From assembly GCA_006738865.1 (NCBI GenBank), contig AP019701.1, positions 611,001 to 675,000 of the forward strand: a stretch of DNA of 64,000 bases. The letters are read 5' to 3'. Source of the stretch: Allostella sp. ATCC 35155. GTDB taxonomy: Bacteria > Pseudomonadota > Alphaproteobacteria > ATCC43930 > Allostellaceae. Position 1 is the first letter of the stretch. Each line of letters opens with the position of its first letter. Shown here one piece after another: positions 39,933 through 52,249 of this stretch. The position numbers were made by a program, and so were the translations under genes. Under the pieces are notes generated by a model that did no database searches, was not told the origin of the DNA, and saw nothing but the letters and a program-made list of their open reading frames with translations.

Positions 39933-41185
39933 CGCATCAACTCGCTGAAGGGCAGGAAATCGACCAGGGTGCCCGCCGTCAGATCGGTCGCCTCCTCCGC
40001 CAATGCAACCAGCCCGTCGGATTCGACCATCGAGGAGAGGACGGCGACGCCGTCGCGCGGAAACTTGCGGACGAGGGGGACGCCGTCCGGCCCCGGCTCC
40101 AGGCGGGCGCGGAGAAACTCCCGGCGGCCGGGCTTCTTGCGGAAGTCGAAGCCGAGCCGGACCGCGAAGGCCTGGGGCGGGTCCGGCTGGGCGCCCATCC
40201 GGGCCAGCAGCACCGGCCGCGCCACGGTCATGAAGGACACCATCATCGAGACGGGGTTGCCGGGCAGGCCGACGAAGATCGCCTCGCCGATCCGGCCCAG
40301 CGCGACGGGGCGGCCGGGGCGCATGGCGAGACGCCAGAAGTCGAGCCGGCCTTCGGCTTCCACCGCTGCCCGGACATGGTCCTCCTCGCCGACCGACATG
40401 CCGCCGCTGGTGACGATCAGGTCGTGGCGGACGGCTGCATCGGCCAGCGCCGGCCGCACCCGGTCGGGGCGGTCGGGCAGGATGCCGAGATCGTCGACCG
40501 CGATGCCGAGGCCGGAGAGCAGGGCGGAGAGGATCCAGCGATTGGCGTCGTAGACGGCGCCCGGCCCCAGCGGCTCGCCCGGCTGGCGCAACTCGTCGCC
40601 GGTCGAGAAGAGGGCGGCCGAGAGGCGACGGCGAACCGGCAGCCGCGCGCAGCCGACGGCCGCCGCCATGCCGATATCCTGCGGCCGCAGGCGCTGGCCG
40701 GTGCGCAGGGCGCGGCCGCCGGCCGGCACGTCCTCGCCGGACAGCCGGCGGTTGGCGCCGCGCGGGATGCCGGCCGGGATCAGGACCTGCTCGCCCTCGA
40801 CCCGGCAATCTTCCTGCATCAGGACCGTGTCGGTGCCCGCCGGCATGACGGCGCCGGTGAAGACGCGCACCGCCTCGCCGCTGCGCGGAACTCCGGTCAG
40901 CGGATGGCCGGCGGCGGCGCGGCCGCCGATCGCCAGGCGGGATGCTCCGCCCGCGACGAGGTCGCCATGGCGCACGGCCCAGCCGTCGACGGCCGAGCAG
41001 TCGTGCGGCGGCAGGGCGTGTCCGGCCGTCAGATCCTCGGCCAGCACCCGGCCGGCCGCGGCGACCAGCGCGACGGTCTCGATGCCGGCGACGGGGCGGA
41101 TGCGCTCGCCGACCAGCCGGGCGGCCTCGGCCACCGTCAGCAGGCGCTCGCCGGCCGCGAAGCAGTCGTGGGACAGCTGGGTCAT
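39929..41185 (-). CDS. moeA: Molybdopterin molybdenumtransferase MoeA
   Basis: Inserts molybdate into adenylated molybdopterin to finish Moco. 418 residues. Motifs are PPHDCSAVDGWAVR, VFTGAVMPAGTDTVLMQED, FSTGDEL, VYDANRWIL, IVTSGGMSVGEEDHVR and VGLPGNPVSMMVSF. ATG at 41185 overlaps mobB. It probably serves the MsrP reductase encoded at 60 kb among other molybdoenzymes. Confidence 0.96.
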   Translation of the reverse strand: MTQLSHDCFAAGERLLTVAEAARLVGERIRPVAGIETVALVAAAGRVLAEDLTAGHALPPHDCSAVDGWAVRHGDLVAGGASRLAIGGRAAAGHPLTGVPRSGEAVRVFTGAVMPAGTDTVLMQEDCRVEGEQVLIPAGIPRGANRRLSGEDVPAGGRALRTGQRLRPQDIGMAAAVGCARLPVRRRLSAALFSTGDELRQPGEPLGPGAVYDANRWILSALLSGLGIAVDDLGILPDRPDRVRPALADAAVRHDLIVTSGGMSVGEEDHVRAAVEAEGRLDFWRLAMRPGRPVALGRIGEAIFVGLPGNPVSMMVSFMTVARPVLLARMGAQPDPPQAFAVRLGFDFRKKPGRREFLRARLEPGPDGVPLVRKFPRDGVAVLSSMVESDGLVALAEEATDLTAGTLVDFLPFSELMR

Positions 41186-41718
41186 GCCGCCGACCCGACG
41201 CTGGCGATCGGAACCAGGCTGGCGACGGGGGCGGCATGGTCGACGACGAAGCCGGCGATGGCCACGACGTCCGTCAGCGGCAGCAGCGGCCGGGCGACCG
41301 GCAGCTCGGGGACGTCGCTGGCCACGGCGACGATCCAGGGATCGTCCGGCGCCAGCAGCGGCTTGCCGAGGGCCGGGCGATGGACCTCGAGCTTCGGCTG
41401 CGCGGAACGCTTGAAGCCCTCGACCAGGACAAGGTCGACCGGGCTCATGCGGGCCAGCAACTCGGGCAGGGCGGGCTCGTCCTCGCCGCGCAGCTCGTGC
41501 ATCAGCGCCCAGCGGGCCGAGGAGGCGATCAGCACCTCGCTGGCGCCCGCCTCGCGGTGGGCGTGGCTGTCCTTGCCGGGCTGGTCGAGGTCGAAGCGGT
41601 GGTGCGCATGCTTGATCGTCGACACGGTCAGGCCGCGACGGCGCAGCTCCGGGATCAGCTGCCGCAGCAGGGTCGTCTTGCCGCTGCCGCTCCACCCGGC
41701 CAACCCGAACGTCTTCAT
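41182..41718 (-). CDS. mobB: Molybdopterin-guanine dinucleotide biosynthesis protein MobB
   Basis: 178-residue P-loop GTPase that assists MobA in forming the guanine dinucleotide cofactor. P-loop GLAGWSGSGKTTLLRQL at about 4-20; then STIKHAHHRFDLDQPGKDSHAHREAGA and VDLVLVEGFKRSAQPKLEVHR are diagnostic. ATG at 41718, 49 bp after pgsA. MobA itself is not in the window. Confidence 0.94.
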   Translation of the reverse strand: MKTFGLAGWSGSGKTTLLRQLIPELRRRGLTVSTIKHAHHRFDLDQPGKDSHAHREAGASEVLIASSARWALMHELRGEDEPALPELLARMSPVDLVLVEGFKRSAQPKLEVHRPALGKPLLAPDDPWIVAVASDVPELPVARPLLPLTDVVAIAGFVVDHAAPVASLVPIASVGSAA

Positions 41719-41767
41719 GATCTCGTCTCGCAATCGCCGCCGGACCCTCCGGCCGGCGCCCGCCCGG

Positions 41768-42379
41768 TCAGCGGGCGCTGCCGGGGGCGGGCGAGCGGCC
41801 CGGGGGCTTGCCGTCCGTGCCCGCTTCGGGCTGCAGGTGGCGCAGGCCGGCATGGAGGTAGTCGTAGCCGGTGACCAGCGTCAGGGCGGCGGCGCACCAC
41901 AGGCCGACGGTCCCGATCGCGACCACGGGCAGGAAGTTCGGACCGGCCTCGCCGACGAGCAGGAAGCCGATGGCCGTCATCTGGATGCCGGTCTTCCACT
42001 TGGCGAGCCGGCTGACCGGCACGCCGACGCGCAGCCCCGCCAGATACTCGCGCAGGCCCGAGACGAGGATTTCCCGGCACAGGATGACGCAGGCAGCGAT
42101 CACGGTCGCATCGTCGACCCGCTGAAAGGCGACCAGCATGAAGAGCGCGGCCGCCACCAGCAGCTTGTCGGCGATCGGGTCGAGGCAGCGGCCGAGTTCC
42201 GACTGCTGGTTCTGGCGCCGCGCGACGTGCCCGTCGAGCCAGTCGGTGATCGCCGCGGCCGTGAAGAGCACGCAGGCGGCATAGCTCGCCCACGGCCCGT
42301 GGAAATAGAAGGTGGCGACCAGCAGCGGGATGACCGCGATCCGCGACAGCGTCAGGAGGTTGGGCAGGTTGGTCCACAT
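41768..42379 (-). CDS. pgsA: CDP-diacylglycerol--glycerol-3-phosphate phosphatidyltransferase
   Basis: Membrane enzyme that commits CDP-diacylglycerol to phosphatidylglycerol and cardiolipin. 203 residues, four to six helices. Signature DWLDGHVARRQNQQSELGRCLDPIADKL carries D-G-x2-A-R-x8-G-x3-D-x3-D, and WTNLPNLLTLSRI is the usual N terminus. It follows uvrC by 13 bp, a pairing that is common in proteobacteria. Confidence 0.96.
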   Translation of the reverse strand: MWTNLPNLLTLSRIAVIPLLVATFYFHGPWASYAACVLFTAAAITDWLDGHVARRQNQQSELGRCLDPIADKLLVAAALFMLVAFQRVDDATVIAACVILCREILVSGLREYLAGLRVGVPVSRLAKWKTGIQMTAIGFLLVGEAGPNFLPVVAIGTVGLWCAAALTLVTGYDYLHAGLRHLQPEAGTDGKPPGRSPAPGSAR

Positions 42380-42392
42380 CCGGTCGTGCGCC

Positions 42393-44351
42393 TCAGGGCC
42401 CGTTTCCGTGGAAGAAGTCGTACACCAGATTCGCGACAGTCTTGCTGATGCCTGGGACCGTTTCCAGGTCGGCCAATCCTGCCCGGGCCACGGCGCGTGC
42501 AGAGCCGAAATGATGGAGCAGTGCCCGCTTGCGCCGCGGACCGATGCCCGGAACCTCGTCCAGCGGCGACTGCCCCAGGGCCTTGGTGCGCTTGGCCCGA
42601 TGCGTGCCGATGGCGAAGCGATGGGCCTCGTCGCGAAGTCTCTGGAGAAAGTACAGCACCGGGTCGCGCGGTTCCAGACTGATCGGCTCCTGGCCCGCCT
42701 GCATCCGTTCGGGCGTGAAGAAGCGTTCGCGGCCGGCATCGCGGTCGGGTCCCTTGGCGATGGCGACCAGCGGCACGTCGCTGACGCCGAGATCGGCCAT
42801 GACGGTGCGGGCGGCGTTGAGCTGGCCGGCGCCGCCGTCGATCAGCACCAGGTCGGGCCAGGCGGCGGTGCGGCTGCGGGCGGCCTCCGCGTCGCCGGCG
42901 TTCTCCTCGGCCGCCCGCTCCTCGGCGCGGCGGCCGAAGCGGCGGGTGAAGACCTCGCGCATCATCGCGAAATCGTCGCCGGCCGCGGCCGGGTCGCGGA
43001 TGGTGAACTTGCGGTAGGCGGCCTTCGCGAAGCCCTCGGGACCGGCCACCACCATGGCGCCGACCGCGTTGGTCCCCTGGATGTGGCTGTTGTCGTAGAT
43101 CTCGATGCGTTCCGGCGTGGCGGGCAGGCCGAAGACGCGTGCGACCCCTTCCAGGAGCTGGCGTTGGGAGGCGCTTTCGGCGAGGCGGCGGCCATGCGCC
43201 TCGCGCGCGTTGGTCAGCGCGTGCTCGACCAGCTTGCGGCGCTCGCCGCGCTGCGGCGTCACCAGCTCGATCTTGTGGCCGGCGCGCAGCGCCAGCGCCT
43301 CGGACAGCAGCTCCTGCTCGCCCAGGGCATGGCTCAGCAGCAGCAGGCGCGGCGGCTCCTTGTTCTCGTAGAACTGGCCGACGAAGGCGCCCAGCACGTC
43401 CTCGATCGGCAGCTGGCGGTCATGGCTCGGGAAATAGGGGTGGTTGCCGAGATTCTGGCCGCTGCGGAAGAAGAACACCTGGATGCAGGTATGGCCGCCG
43501 GCCTGGTAGGCGGCGATCACGTCGGCCTCGTCGATGCCGGCGACGTTGATGTCCTGGTGCGCCTGGATCTGGGTCAGGGCGCGGATGCGGTCGCGGTAGA
43601 GGGCGGCGCTCTCGAAGTCGAGCGCGTCGCTCGCCGCCTGCATGCGGTCGACCAGGGCCTGCTGTACGGCCCGGCTGCGCCCGGACAGGAAGGCCTCGGC
43701 GTCGGCGACCTGGGTGGCATAGGCCTCCGCCGACACCTTGCCGACGCAGGGCGCGGTGCAACGCTTGATCTGGTGCTGCAGGCAGGGGCGCGTGCGCTGG
43801 GAGAAGACCGTGTCGGCGCAGTTGCGGATCAGGAAGGCGCGCTGCAGGGCGACGATGGTGCGGTTGACCGATCCCGCCGACGCGAAGGGGCCGAAATAGC
43901 GCCCGGGGCGGGCGCGCGAGCCGCGATGCTTGGTGATCTGCGGGAAGGGGTGGTCGCCGGTCAGCAGGATGTCGGGGAACGACTTGTCGTCGCGCAGGAG
44001 GACGTTGAAGCGGGGGCGCAGGCGCTTGATCAGGTTGATCTCGAGCAGCAGCGCCTCGACCTCGGTATGGGTCGTCACGATCTCGACCGACGCCGTCTCG
44101 GCGACCATGCGGCGCAGCCGGGTGGAGAGCTGGTCGACATGGGTGTAGGAGACGACGCGGCGCTTCAGGCTGCGGGCCTTGCCGACATAGAGAACGTCGC
44201 CGCGGGCATCGAGCATGCGGTAGACGCCGGGGGCCAGCGGCATTGTCCGCAGGGCGCTGCGGATGACCTCGGCGCCGCCGGCAATGCGGCCGGCCGGCGA
44301 TCCCTCAACCGCTTCCGACACTTCCGCGACGTCGTCGATATGGTCGTTCAT
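42393..44351 (-). CDS. uvrC: Excinuclease ABC subunit C
   Basis: Nuclease that makes both incisions in nucleotide excision repair. 652 residues: GIY-YIG nuclease at about 34-120 ([25 protein letters not shown]), UVR interaction motif near 230-260, central UvrC region, the C-terminal RNase H-like endonuclease ([33 protein letters not shown]) and a helix-hairpin-helix ([21 protein letters not shown]). ATG at 44351. It leads the transcript that continues through pgsA and the molybdenum genes. Confidence 0.97.
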   Translation of the reverse strand: MNDHIDDVAEVSEAVEGSPAGRIAGGAEVIRSALRTMPLAPGVYRMLDARGDVLYVGKARSLKRRVVSYTHVDQLSTRLRRMVAETASVEIVTTHTEVEALLLEINLIKRLRPRFNVLLRDDKSFPDILLTGDHPFPQITKHRGSRARPGRYFGPFASAGSVNRTIVALQRAFLIRNCADTVFSQRTRPCLQHQIKRCTAPCVGKVSAEAYATQVADAEAFLSGRSRAVQQALVDRMQAASDALDFESAALYRDRIRALTQIQAHQDINVAGIDEADVIAAYQAGGHTCIQVFFFRSGQNLGNHPYFPSHDRQLPIEDVLGAFVGQFYENKEPPRLLLLSHALGEQELLSEALALRAGHKIELVTPQRGERRKLVEHALTNAREAHGRRLAESASQRQLLEGVARVFGLPATPERIEIYDNSHIQGTNAVGAMVVAGPEGFAKAAYRKFTIRDPAAAGDDFAMMREVFTRRFGRRAEERAAEENAGDAEAARSRTAAWPDLVLIDGGAGQLNAARTVMADLGVSDVPLVAIAKGPDRDAGRERFFTPERMQAGQEPISLEPRDPVLYFLQRLRDEAHRFAIGTHRAKRTKALGQSPLDEVPGIGPRRKRALLHHFGSARAVARAGLADLETVPGISKTVANLVYDFFHGNGP

Positions 44352-44715
44352 GATGCGTCCGGCCCAGCCGCCCGCCCGCCCGACCGACCGTCAGCACGCA
44401 TAGCGCTCTTTTCCACGGTTCCTGTGGATAAGCATGTGGGGAATCCGGGGTGGAAGCAGCGCCGAGCCTGATTCTCCCAGACCTCCAGCCGTCCTGCACA
44501 AAAAATCGGCAAAATTTCTAACGTATTGATTTTATTGAAAGAACAAAACTGGACCAGGCGACGCGCCACAGGCCTGCGTGAATCTGCCGCCAAACACCTC
44601 TTGACTCTGCCGCATTGCCGCCGATTTCCGCGACCTGTGCACAAAATGCCAGCGGTTGCGCCGATTCCGGGGGCTCTGCGGCCGGATTGGCGGATTCCGG
44701 CAAGCGGAAAGCGGC
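44352..44715. other. AT-rich intergenic region with DnaA box (uvrC promoter region; weak origin candidate)
   Basis: 364 bp with no credible gene. A 50-bp stretch near 44499-44546 is strongly AT-rich in an otherwise very GC-rich genome. A perfect DnaA box (TTATCCACA on the minus strand) lies at 44423-44431; a one-mismatch site, TTGTGCACA, is at 44636-44644. The region must hold the uvrC promoter, but I cannot define its elements. Confidence 0.4.
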
Positions 44716-45485
44716 TCATTCCTCGAGCTCGGTCCGCCCGGTCGGGGCCCATTGCAGGTGCTGGCCGCCATCGAGGGCGATCATCTGTCCGGTCAGCGCC
44801 GGGGCGGCGAGGATGAAGCGGGCCGCGGCGCAGATCTCCTCCGGCGTCGTGCCGCGGCCGAGCGGCACGCTGGCGCATTGCCGGCGGAACTGTTCCTCGC
44901 TCTGGCGCGGGCTCGGCAGGGTGGGGCCGGGCCCGATGCCGTTGACCCGGATGCGCGGCGCCAGGGCCAGGGCCAGCGTCCGCGTCAGGGTCCAGAGCGC
45001 GCTCTTGCTGACGGTGTAGGAGACGAAGTGCGGCGTCAGGCTCCAGACCCGCTGGTCGAGCAGGTTGATGACCACGCCCTCGGCATCCGCGGGCAGGGCC
45101 GCGGCCAGCCGCTGGGTGAGCAGGAAGGGCGCCCGGAGGTTGGTCTCGATATGGGCGTCCCAGGAGGACCGGGTGACGGTCGCGGCCTCGTCGCGCTCGA
45201 ACAGCGAGGCATTGTTGACGAGACAGCCGACGGGCCCCAGCACCGCCGCCGTCCGCTCCATCAGGGTCTCGACCTCCGCCTCGCGGGCAAGATCGGCGCC
45301 GAGCGCGACGGCCCGGCCGCCGGACCGGCGGATCTCCGCCGCGACCGCGTCGGCGTCGGCGGCCGAGCGGTGGTGATGGACCGCGACGGCGAAGCCCTGG
45401 GCCGCAAGGTCGAGGCAGAGGGCGCGGCCGATGCGGCGCCCTCCGCCGGTGACGAGCGCCACCCGCGGCAGCGAAGGCGACGGGG

Positions 45486-45489
<4 letters not shown>
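44716..45489 (-). CDS. Short-chain dehydrogenase/reductase, pteridine-reductase-like
   Basis: 257-residue NADP-type SDR. The cofactor motif is TGGGRRIG, with Arg where most SDRs have Gly (TGx3RxG), a feature of FolM/PTR1 pteridine reductases. Also present are [12 protein letters not shown] and the catalytic YTVSK. The C terminus has [14 protein letters not shown]. It could reduce dihydromonapterin or dihydrofolate, but this is inference from motif. ATG at 45489 overlaps the uvrB stop. Confidence 0.8.
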
Positions 45490-47612
<2,123 letters not shown>

Positions 47613-47655
47613 GCCGCAGTATATGCGATCACCGGCCGGGAATGACCAGCGGGGG

Positions 47656-48426
47656 TCAGCCGTGGCCGGACGGCTCGGTCAGGATCTGGCCGCCGTCGAC
47701 GACGAGGGTCTGGCCGGTGATCCATCCGGCCTCTTCGGTGGCGAAGAAGAGCGCGGCGTTGGCGACGTCGGCGACGCTGCCGAGCCGGCCCATCGGGATC
47801 GCCGCAGCCAGCCGCGCGATGTAGTCCGGTCCGATGCGGGCCACGCCTTCCGTCAGGATGTTGCCCGGCATGACCGCGTTGATGGTGATGCCGAGGGGCG
47901 CAAGCTCGACGGCGGCGGTACGCACGAAGCCGAGCTGGCCCGCCTTGCTGGCGCCGTTGTGTGCCCAACCGGGATAGCCGGTGACGGGCCCGGTGATCGA
48001 GGAGGTGACGACGATGCGGCCGCGGCCGGCGCGGCGCATCGCCGGCAGGCAGGCGGTGACGGCAAGGAAGGTGCCGCGCAGGTTGGTGGCGATCACGCCG
48101 TCGAAATCCGCGGGTGTCATCTCTTCCAGCCGAGCCGAGGGGAAGATGCCGGCGTTGGCGCAGAGCACGTCGATGCCGCCGAAGCGGTGCTCGGCCTCGG
48201 CCGCCATCGCCTGCATGGCGTCGGGGTCGGCGACGTCGGCGGCGAAGGCGTGGGCCGTGCCGCCGGCGGCGGCGATGTCGGCCACGGTGCGGTCGGCAGC
48301 GTCGCCGTCCCGTCCGACAACGAGGACGCGGCAGCCGGCCGTGGCGAAGCGCAGGGCCATGCCGCGACCGATGCCGCGGCTGCCGCCGGTGACGACGACC
48401 GTGCGGCCGGCGAGGGATGCGAACAT
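47656..48426 (-). CDS. SDR-family protein lacking the catalytic tyrosine
   Basis: 256-residue SDR with cofactor motif [32 protein letters not shown], and C-terminal [13 protein letters not shown]. At the YxxxK site the sequence is AHNGASKAG: the Lys is present but the Tyr is Asn (AAC codon at 47956-47958). The close family pattern is HYGASKA, so a single T-to-A change would explain it. The enzyme may be inactive or altered. ATG at 48426, 14 bp after the kinase gene. Confidence 0.85.
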   Translation of the reverse strand: MFASLAGRTVVVTGGSRGIGRGMALRFATAGCRVLVVGRDGDAADRTVADIAAAGGTAHAFAADVADPDAMQAMAAEAEHRFGGIDVLCANAGIFPSARLEEMTPADFDGVIATNLRGTFLAVTACLPAMRRAGRGRIVVTSSITGPVTGYPGWAHNGASKAGQLGFVRTAAVELAPLGITINAVMPGNILTEGVARIGPDYIARLAAAIPMGRLGSVADVANAALFFATEEAGWITGQTLVVDGGQILTEPSGHG

Positions 48427-48440
48427 CGGATCCCTCCGCT

Positions 48441-49436
48441 TCAGGCGAAGTCGGAGAGCAGCCGCTCGGCCATGGCGACGGCGCCGGCCGTGTAGCTGGC
48501 ACCGAGTTCGCCCGCGATCGGCACCTCGGCATGGGAGGCGAGCCAGCCGACGAGAAGGATGCGCCGCATCATGAGGAACACGGGGATCTCGGCCGCATCC
48601 TCCTCGGCCAGCGGCAGGACGGTGCGGTAGCCGGCGACCCAGGCATCCGCGAGGGCGGGGACGATCGGGTCGTCCTCCATGAAGCTGACGGCGGCGGCGA
48701 AGTCGTAGACCAGCCAGGAGAAGCCGCAATCGTCGAAGTCGATGACGGTCAGGCGATCGCCGTCGACCAGCAGGTTGGCGAGGCGCAGGTCGGCATGGAC
48801 GAGGGCGTAGCGGTCGGGCCCGCGGCCGAAGCGCTCCGTACGCCGCCGGATGAGGTCGAGCGCGCGCCCGAGCACCGCCGCCCCGGGCGCGTCGAGCCCG
48901 AATCCGGCCTGCCACGGGCCCCAGACCGGCTCGGGACCGAACATGGCCGCGAAGTCCCAATGCTGGCGGCGGAACCCGGCCGGCACCGGCCAGGCGCGGA
49001 CATGGGCGTGCATGCGCGCGGTCACCGCGCCCAGCGTGTGGAACCAGGCGACGAGGTCGTCCGCCTTGTCGGGCTCCTTGCCGCCGGCGAACGCGAAGGC
49101 GACGGCATGGCGGGCGGGGCCGGCCGCGCTGGCCGGCAGCACGCGCAGCAGATTGCCGTCGCGGCCGGGAACGGGCGGCGGCGTGGTGACCGCGCCGTGC
49201 TCGCGCAGGGCGGCGATCCAGGCCAGTTCGGACTCGATCTCGCCCGCCGTGCGGTAGCCGATGCGATGGACGCGCAGGATGAGGCTGCGGCCTTCTTCCG
49301 GGTCGTCCAGGCGGTAGGTCGCGTTCTCGGACAGGTTGAGGAGGCTCACCGCGGTGCGCGGCGACAGGCCCCATTGCGGCAGCGCCGCCGCCACGCGGCG
49401 GTCGAGATCCGCCAGCACCTCCGGCCGGTATTCCAT
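48441..49436 (-). CDS. APH-family phosphotransferase (SrkA/homoserine-kinase-like)
   Basis: 331 residues with the aminoglycoside-phosphotransferase kinase fold: nucleotide-binding N lobe ([28 protein letters not shown]), catalytic loop [38 protein letters not shown] with the HxDxxxxN and DFDD metal motifs. Such proteins phosphorylate small molecules or proteins; resemblance to SrkA/RdoA-type kinases is stronger than to resistance enzymes. Not evidence of antibiotic resistance. Confidence 0.85.
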   Translation of the reverse strand: MEYRPEVLADLDRRVAAALPQWGLSPRTAVSLLNLSENATYRLDDPEEGRSLILRVHRIGYRTAGEIESELAWIAALREHGAVTTPPPVPGRDGNLLRVLPASAAGPARHAVAFAFAGGKEPDKADDLVAWFHTLGAVTARMHAHVRAWPVPAGFRRQHWDFAAMFGPEPVWGPWQAGFGLDAPGAAVLGRALDLIRRRTERFGRGPDRYALVHADLRLANLLVDGDRLTVIDFDDCGFSWLVYDFAAAVSFMEDDPIVPALADAWVAGYRTVLPLAEEDAAEIPVFLMMRRILLVGWLASHAEVPIAGELGASYTAGAVAMAERLLSDFA

Positions 49437-49472
49437 CGTCCCCGCTCCCTCACCCCGTCCCCCGAGGCGGCA

Positions 49473-49915
49473 TCATCGCGACCGGCGCGCAAGGAATTCA
49501 AGAACGAAGCCGACGCGATCGGCCACCGCTGCGCGGGGCAGGGGCAGGATGCCGTAGCCATGGTCGCGCCAGGCGGCACAGACGGCGTGGAAGGTGCGCT
49601 CGGCCTCCTCGGGGGATTGTCGGCGCTCGGTGTCGGCGCTCGGTGTCGGTGCGGTAGATGCCGGGCCAGGGCGGGGCCGCCAGCACGGTCGGGTGGTAGC
49701 GGCGGACCCTGGCGGCGGCGGCGAGGACGGGGCAGGGCTCGGCCGCCGGTGGCGGTTTCGTTGCGGATCACCCTGCGGCCGGCCTCGGGCCGGATCGCCA
49801 GCCCGGCGTCCGCCAGGGTGACGATCAGGGCAGGGCGGCGATCAGGGCCGACTTTCCGGAGCCCGGGCCCCCGGTGACGACGACGAGCGTCGCTGCCGGG
49901 CGCGTCGCCGCCGGG
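49473..49915 (-). pseudogene. Decayed AAA/P-loop ATPase (NadR-like ATP-binding protein)
   Basis: Reading on the minus strand gives a Walker A start VVVTGGPGSGKSALIAAL, then in another frame LIVTLADAGLAIRPEAGRRVIRNETATGGRALP, then RYHPTVLAAPPWPGIYRTDTERR, and in a third frame SPEEAERTFHAVCAAWRDHGYGILPLPRAAVADRVGFVLEFLARR to a stop at 49473. The pieces together look like a family of 170-180-residue P-loop ATPases, but the middle is missing and frames shift. A 13-bp tandem duplication (49621-49646) causes one shift. No functional product is expected. Confidence 0.8.
49621..49646 (+). repeat. 13-bp tandem duplication inside the ATPase pseudogene
   Basis: CGGCGCTCGGTGT occurs twice in direct succession (49621-49633 and 49634-49646). 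Removing one copy restores the frame from YRTDTERR into QSPEEAERTF on the minus strand, so this is an identifiable inactivating event. Confidence 0.9.
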
Positions 49916-49918
49916 TGG

Positions 49919-50098
49919 CTAGTGGACGGGGCCGGATTCGACCCGGTCGGCAAGGCGCCGGATCTCGTCGATGCTGGTGTTGGAGCGGCGCAGGACGAGG
50001 AGCAGCATCGGATCCTGCAGCAACTCGTCGAGCCTCGGTTCGCCGCGCAGCCACCGCTCGGCGGGTGCCCGGCAATTCATTTCTCGATGATGTTCCAT
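49919..50098 (-). CDS. Small uncharacterised protein (59 residues)
   Basis: MEHHREMNCRAPAERWLRGE at the start, then a segment with GEPRLDELLQDPMLLLVLRRSN and IDEIRRLADRV. The pattern of RGEPxLDELLxDPxxxLxxRR is like small alphaproteobacterial proteins of unknown function whose C terminus carries a DELR-type helix. No membrane segment or signal. ATG at 50096-50098. It is not recognised as any named family. The coding bias and predicted helix make it likely real. Confidence 0.6.
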   Translation of the reverse strand: MEHHREMNCRAPAERWLRGEPRLDELLQDPMLLLVLRRSNTSIDEIRRLADRVESGPVH

Positions 50099-50197
50099 GG
50101 TCGTCACCCTCGCACGCCAACAGGGCGGAAATGGGGCGGCGGGACGAAAAACCGAAGTCCGGCAGGCAGTTGTCGTCCAATCTTCACGCCTTTGTGA

Positions 50198-51496
<1,299 letters not shown>

Positions 51497-51507
51497 GACT
51501 GCGGGCC

Positions 51508-51532
51508 GGCCGGGCGCTCCCTCCGCCCGGCC
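51508..51532 (+). terminator. GC-rich hairpin after the aminotransferase gene
   Basis: GGCCGGGCG (51508-51516) pairs with CGCCCGGCC (51524-51532) around a 7-nt loop, starting 12 bp after the stop codon. There is no T-run, so termination is possible but not certain. Confidence 0.4.
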
Positions 51533-51584
51533 GACCCGTGCTGCCCCGGCCCGCGCCACTCCGGACTGGTTTCCGCGCAGGGAG

Positions 51585-51625
51585 TTGAAGCCCGCCGCTC
51601 GCGCCGCTATTGAGAGTGGTTCTTA
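51585..51625 (+). promoter_or_regulatory. Promoter with Fur-like box before the ECF sigma gene
   Basis: TTGAAG (51585-51590), 17-bp spacer and TATTGA (51608-51613). Overlapping the -10 is TGAGAGT-G-GTTCTTA (51611-51625), a 7-1-7 inverted repeat matching the Fur pattern TGAGAAT-N-ATTCTCA at 11 of 14 bases. Repression by an iron-responsive Fur-type regulator is inferred and fits the operon content. Confidence 0.6.
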
Positions 51626-51658
51626 GTCGCGGATGTCGGGTGGGGGGAGACTGCAAGG

Positions 51659-52198
51659 GTGCCGAAGCCGAGCCGCACCTTGGTTCCGGAGCTGGGAGCG
51701 GCGGTGGCGCGCTACCACCGGCCGCTGCTGCGCCATCTGCGCGGCAAGGTGGCGAGCGACAGCGACGCCGAGGACATCGCCCAGGAGGTCTGGCTGCGCG
51801 CCGCCCAGCCGCCGGCCGAGGCGGGGAGCGCGATCGGCAATGTCCGGGCCTGGCTCTACCGCGTCGCGCGCAACCTCGTCGTCGACCACCACCGCCAGAC
51901 GGCGCGGCGGGGCGAGACGGTGCTCGACGATGCCGCCGCCGCGGCCCTGCCGGACCGTCGCCCGGACCCCGAACGCGCGCTCCTGACGCGCGGAGAGCTG
52001 CGCCGGGCTGCGGCCGCGATCCGCGCCATGCCCGCCCGGCCGCGTCTGATCTTCCGGCTGAGCCGCATCGAGGGCCTGTCGCTGGCGGAAATCGGCCGAC
52101 GCCTCGGCATCACCCGGCAGAGCGCGCACGACCACATGGTGCGCGCGCTGTTGCTGCTCCAGAACGCCATGGACGATGGCGACGACCGCGAAGGCTGA
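51659..52198 (+). CDS. FecI-type ECF sigma factor
   Basis: 179 residues with region 2 (YHRPLLRHLRGKVASDSDAEDIAQEVWLRA and NVRAWLYRVARNLVVDHHR) and region 4 (LPARPRLIF-like MPARPRLIFRLSRIEGLSLAEIGRRLGITRQSAHDHMVRAL). Gene order sigma-FecR-TonB receptor means it probably drives transcription of the receptor when the receptor is loaded. GTG start at 51659; a GGGGGGAG site lies upstream. Confidence 0.92.
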   Translation: MPKPSRTLVPELGAAVARYHRPLLRHLRGKVASDSDAEDIAQEVWLRAAQPPAEAGSAIGNVRAWLYRVARNLVVDHHRQTARRGETVLDDAAAAALPDRRPDPERALLTRGELRRAAAAIRAMPARPRLIFRLSRIEGLSLAEIGRRLGITRQSAHDHMVRALLLLQNAMDDGDDREG

Positions 52199-52249
52199 CA
52201 TACCGCCCCGGCCGGCGTCTTCCGCAGGAGTGCGGAATTGAGGACCGCG

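Noticed and set aside
48441-49436. Possible aminoglycoside-resistance gene
   Set aside because: The kinase fold is shared with many metabolic kinases; context is housekeeping and sequence looks like SrkA-type proteins.
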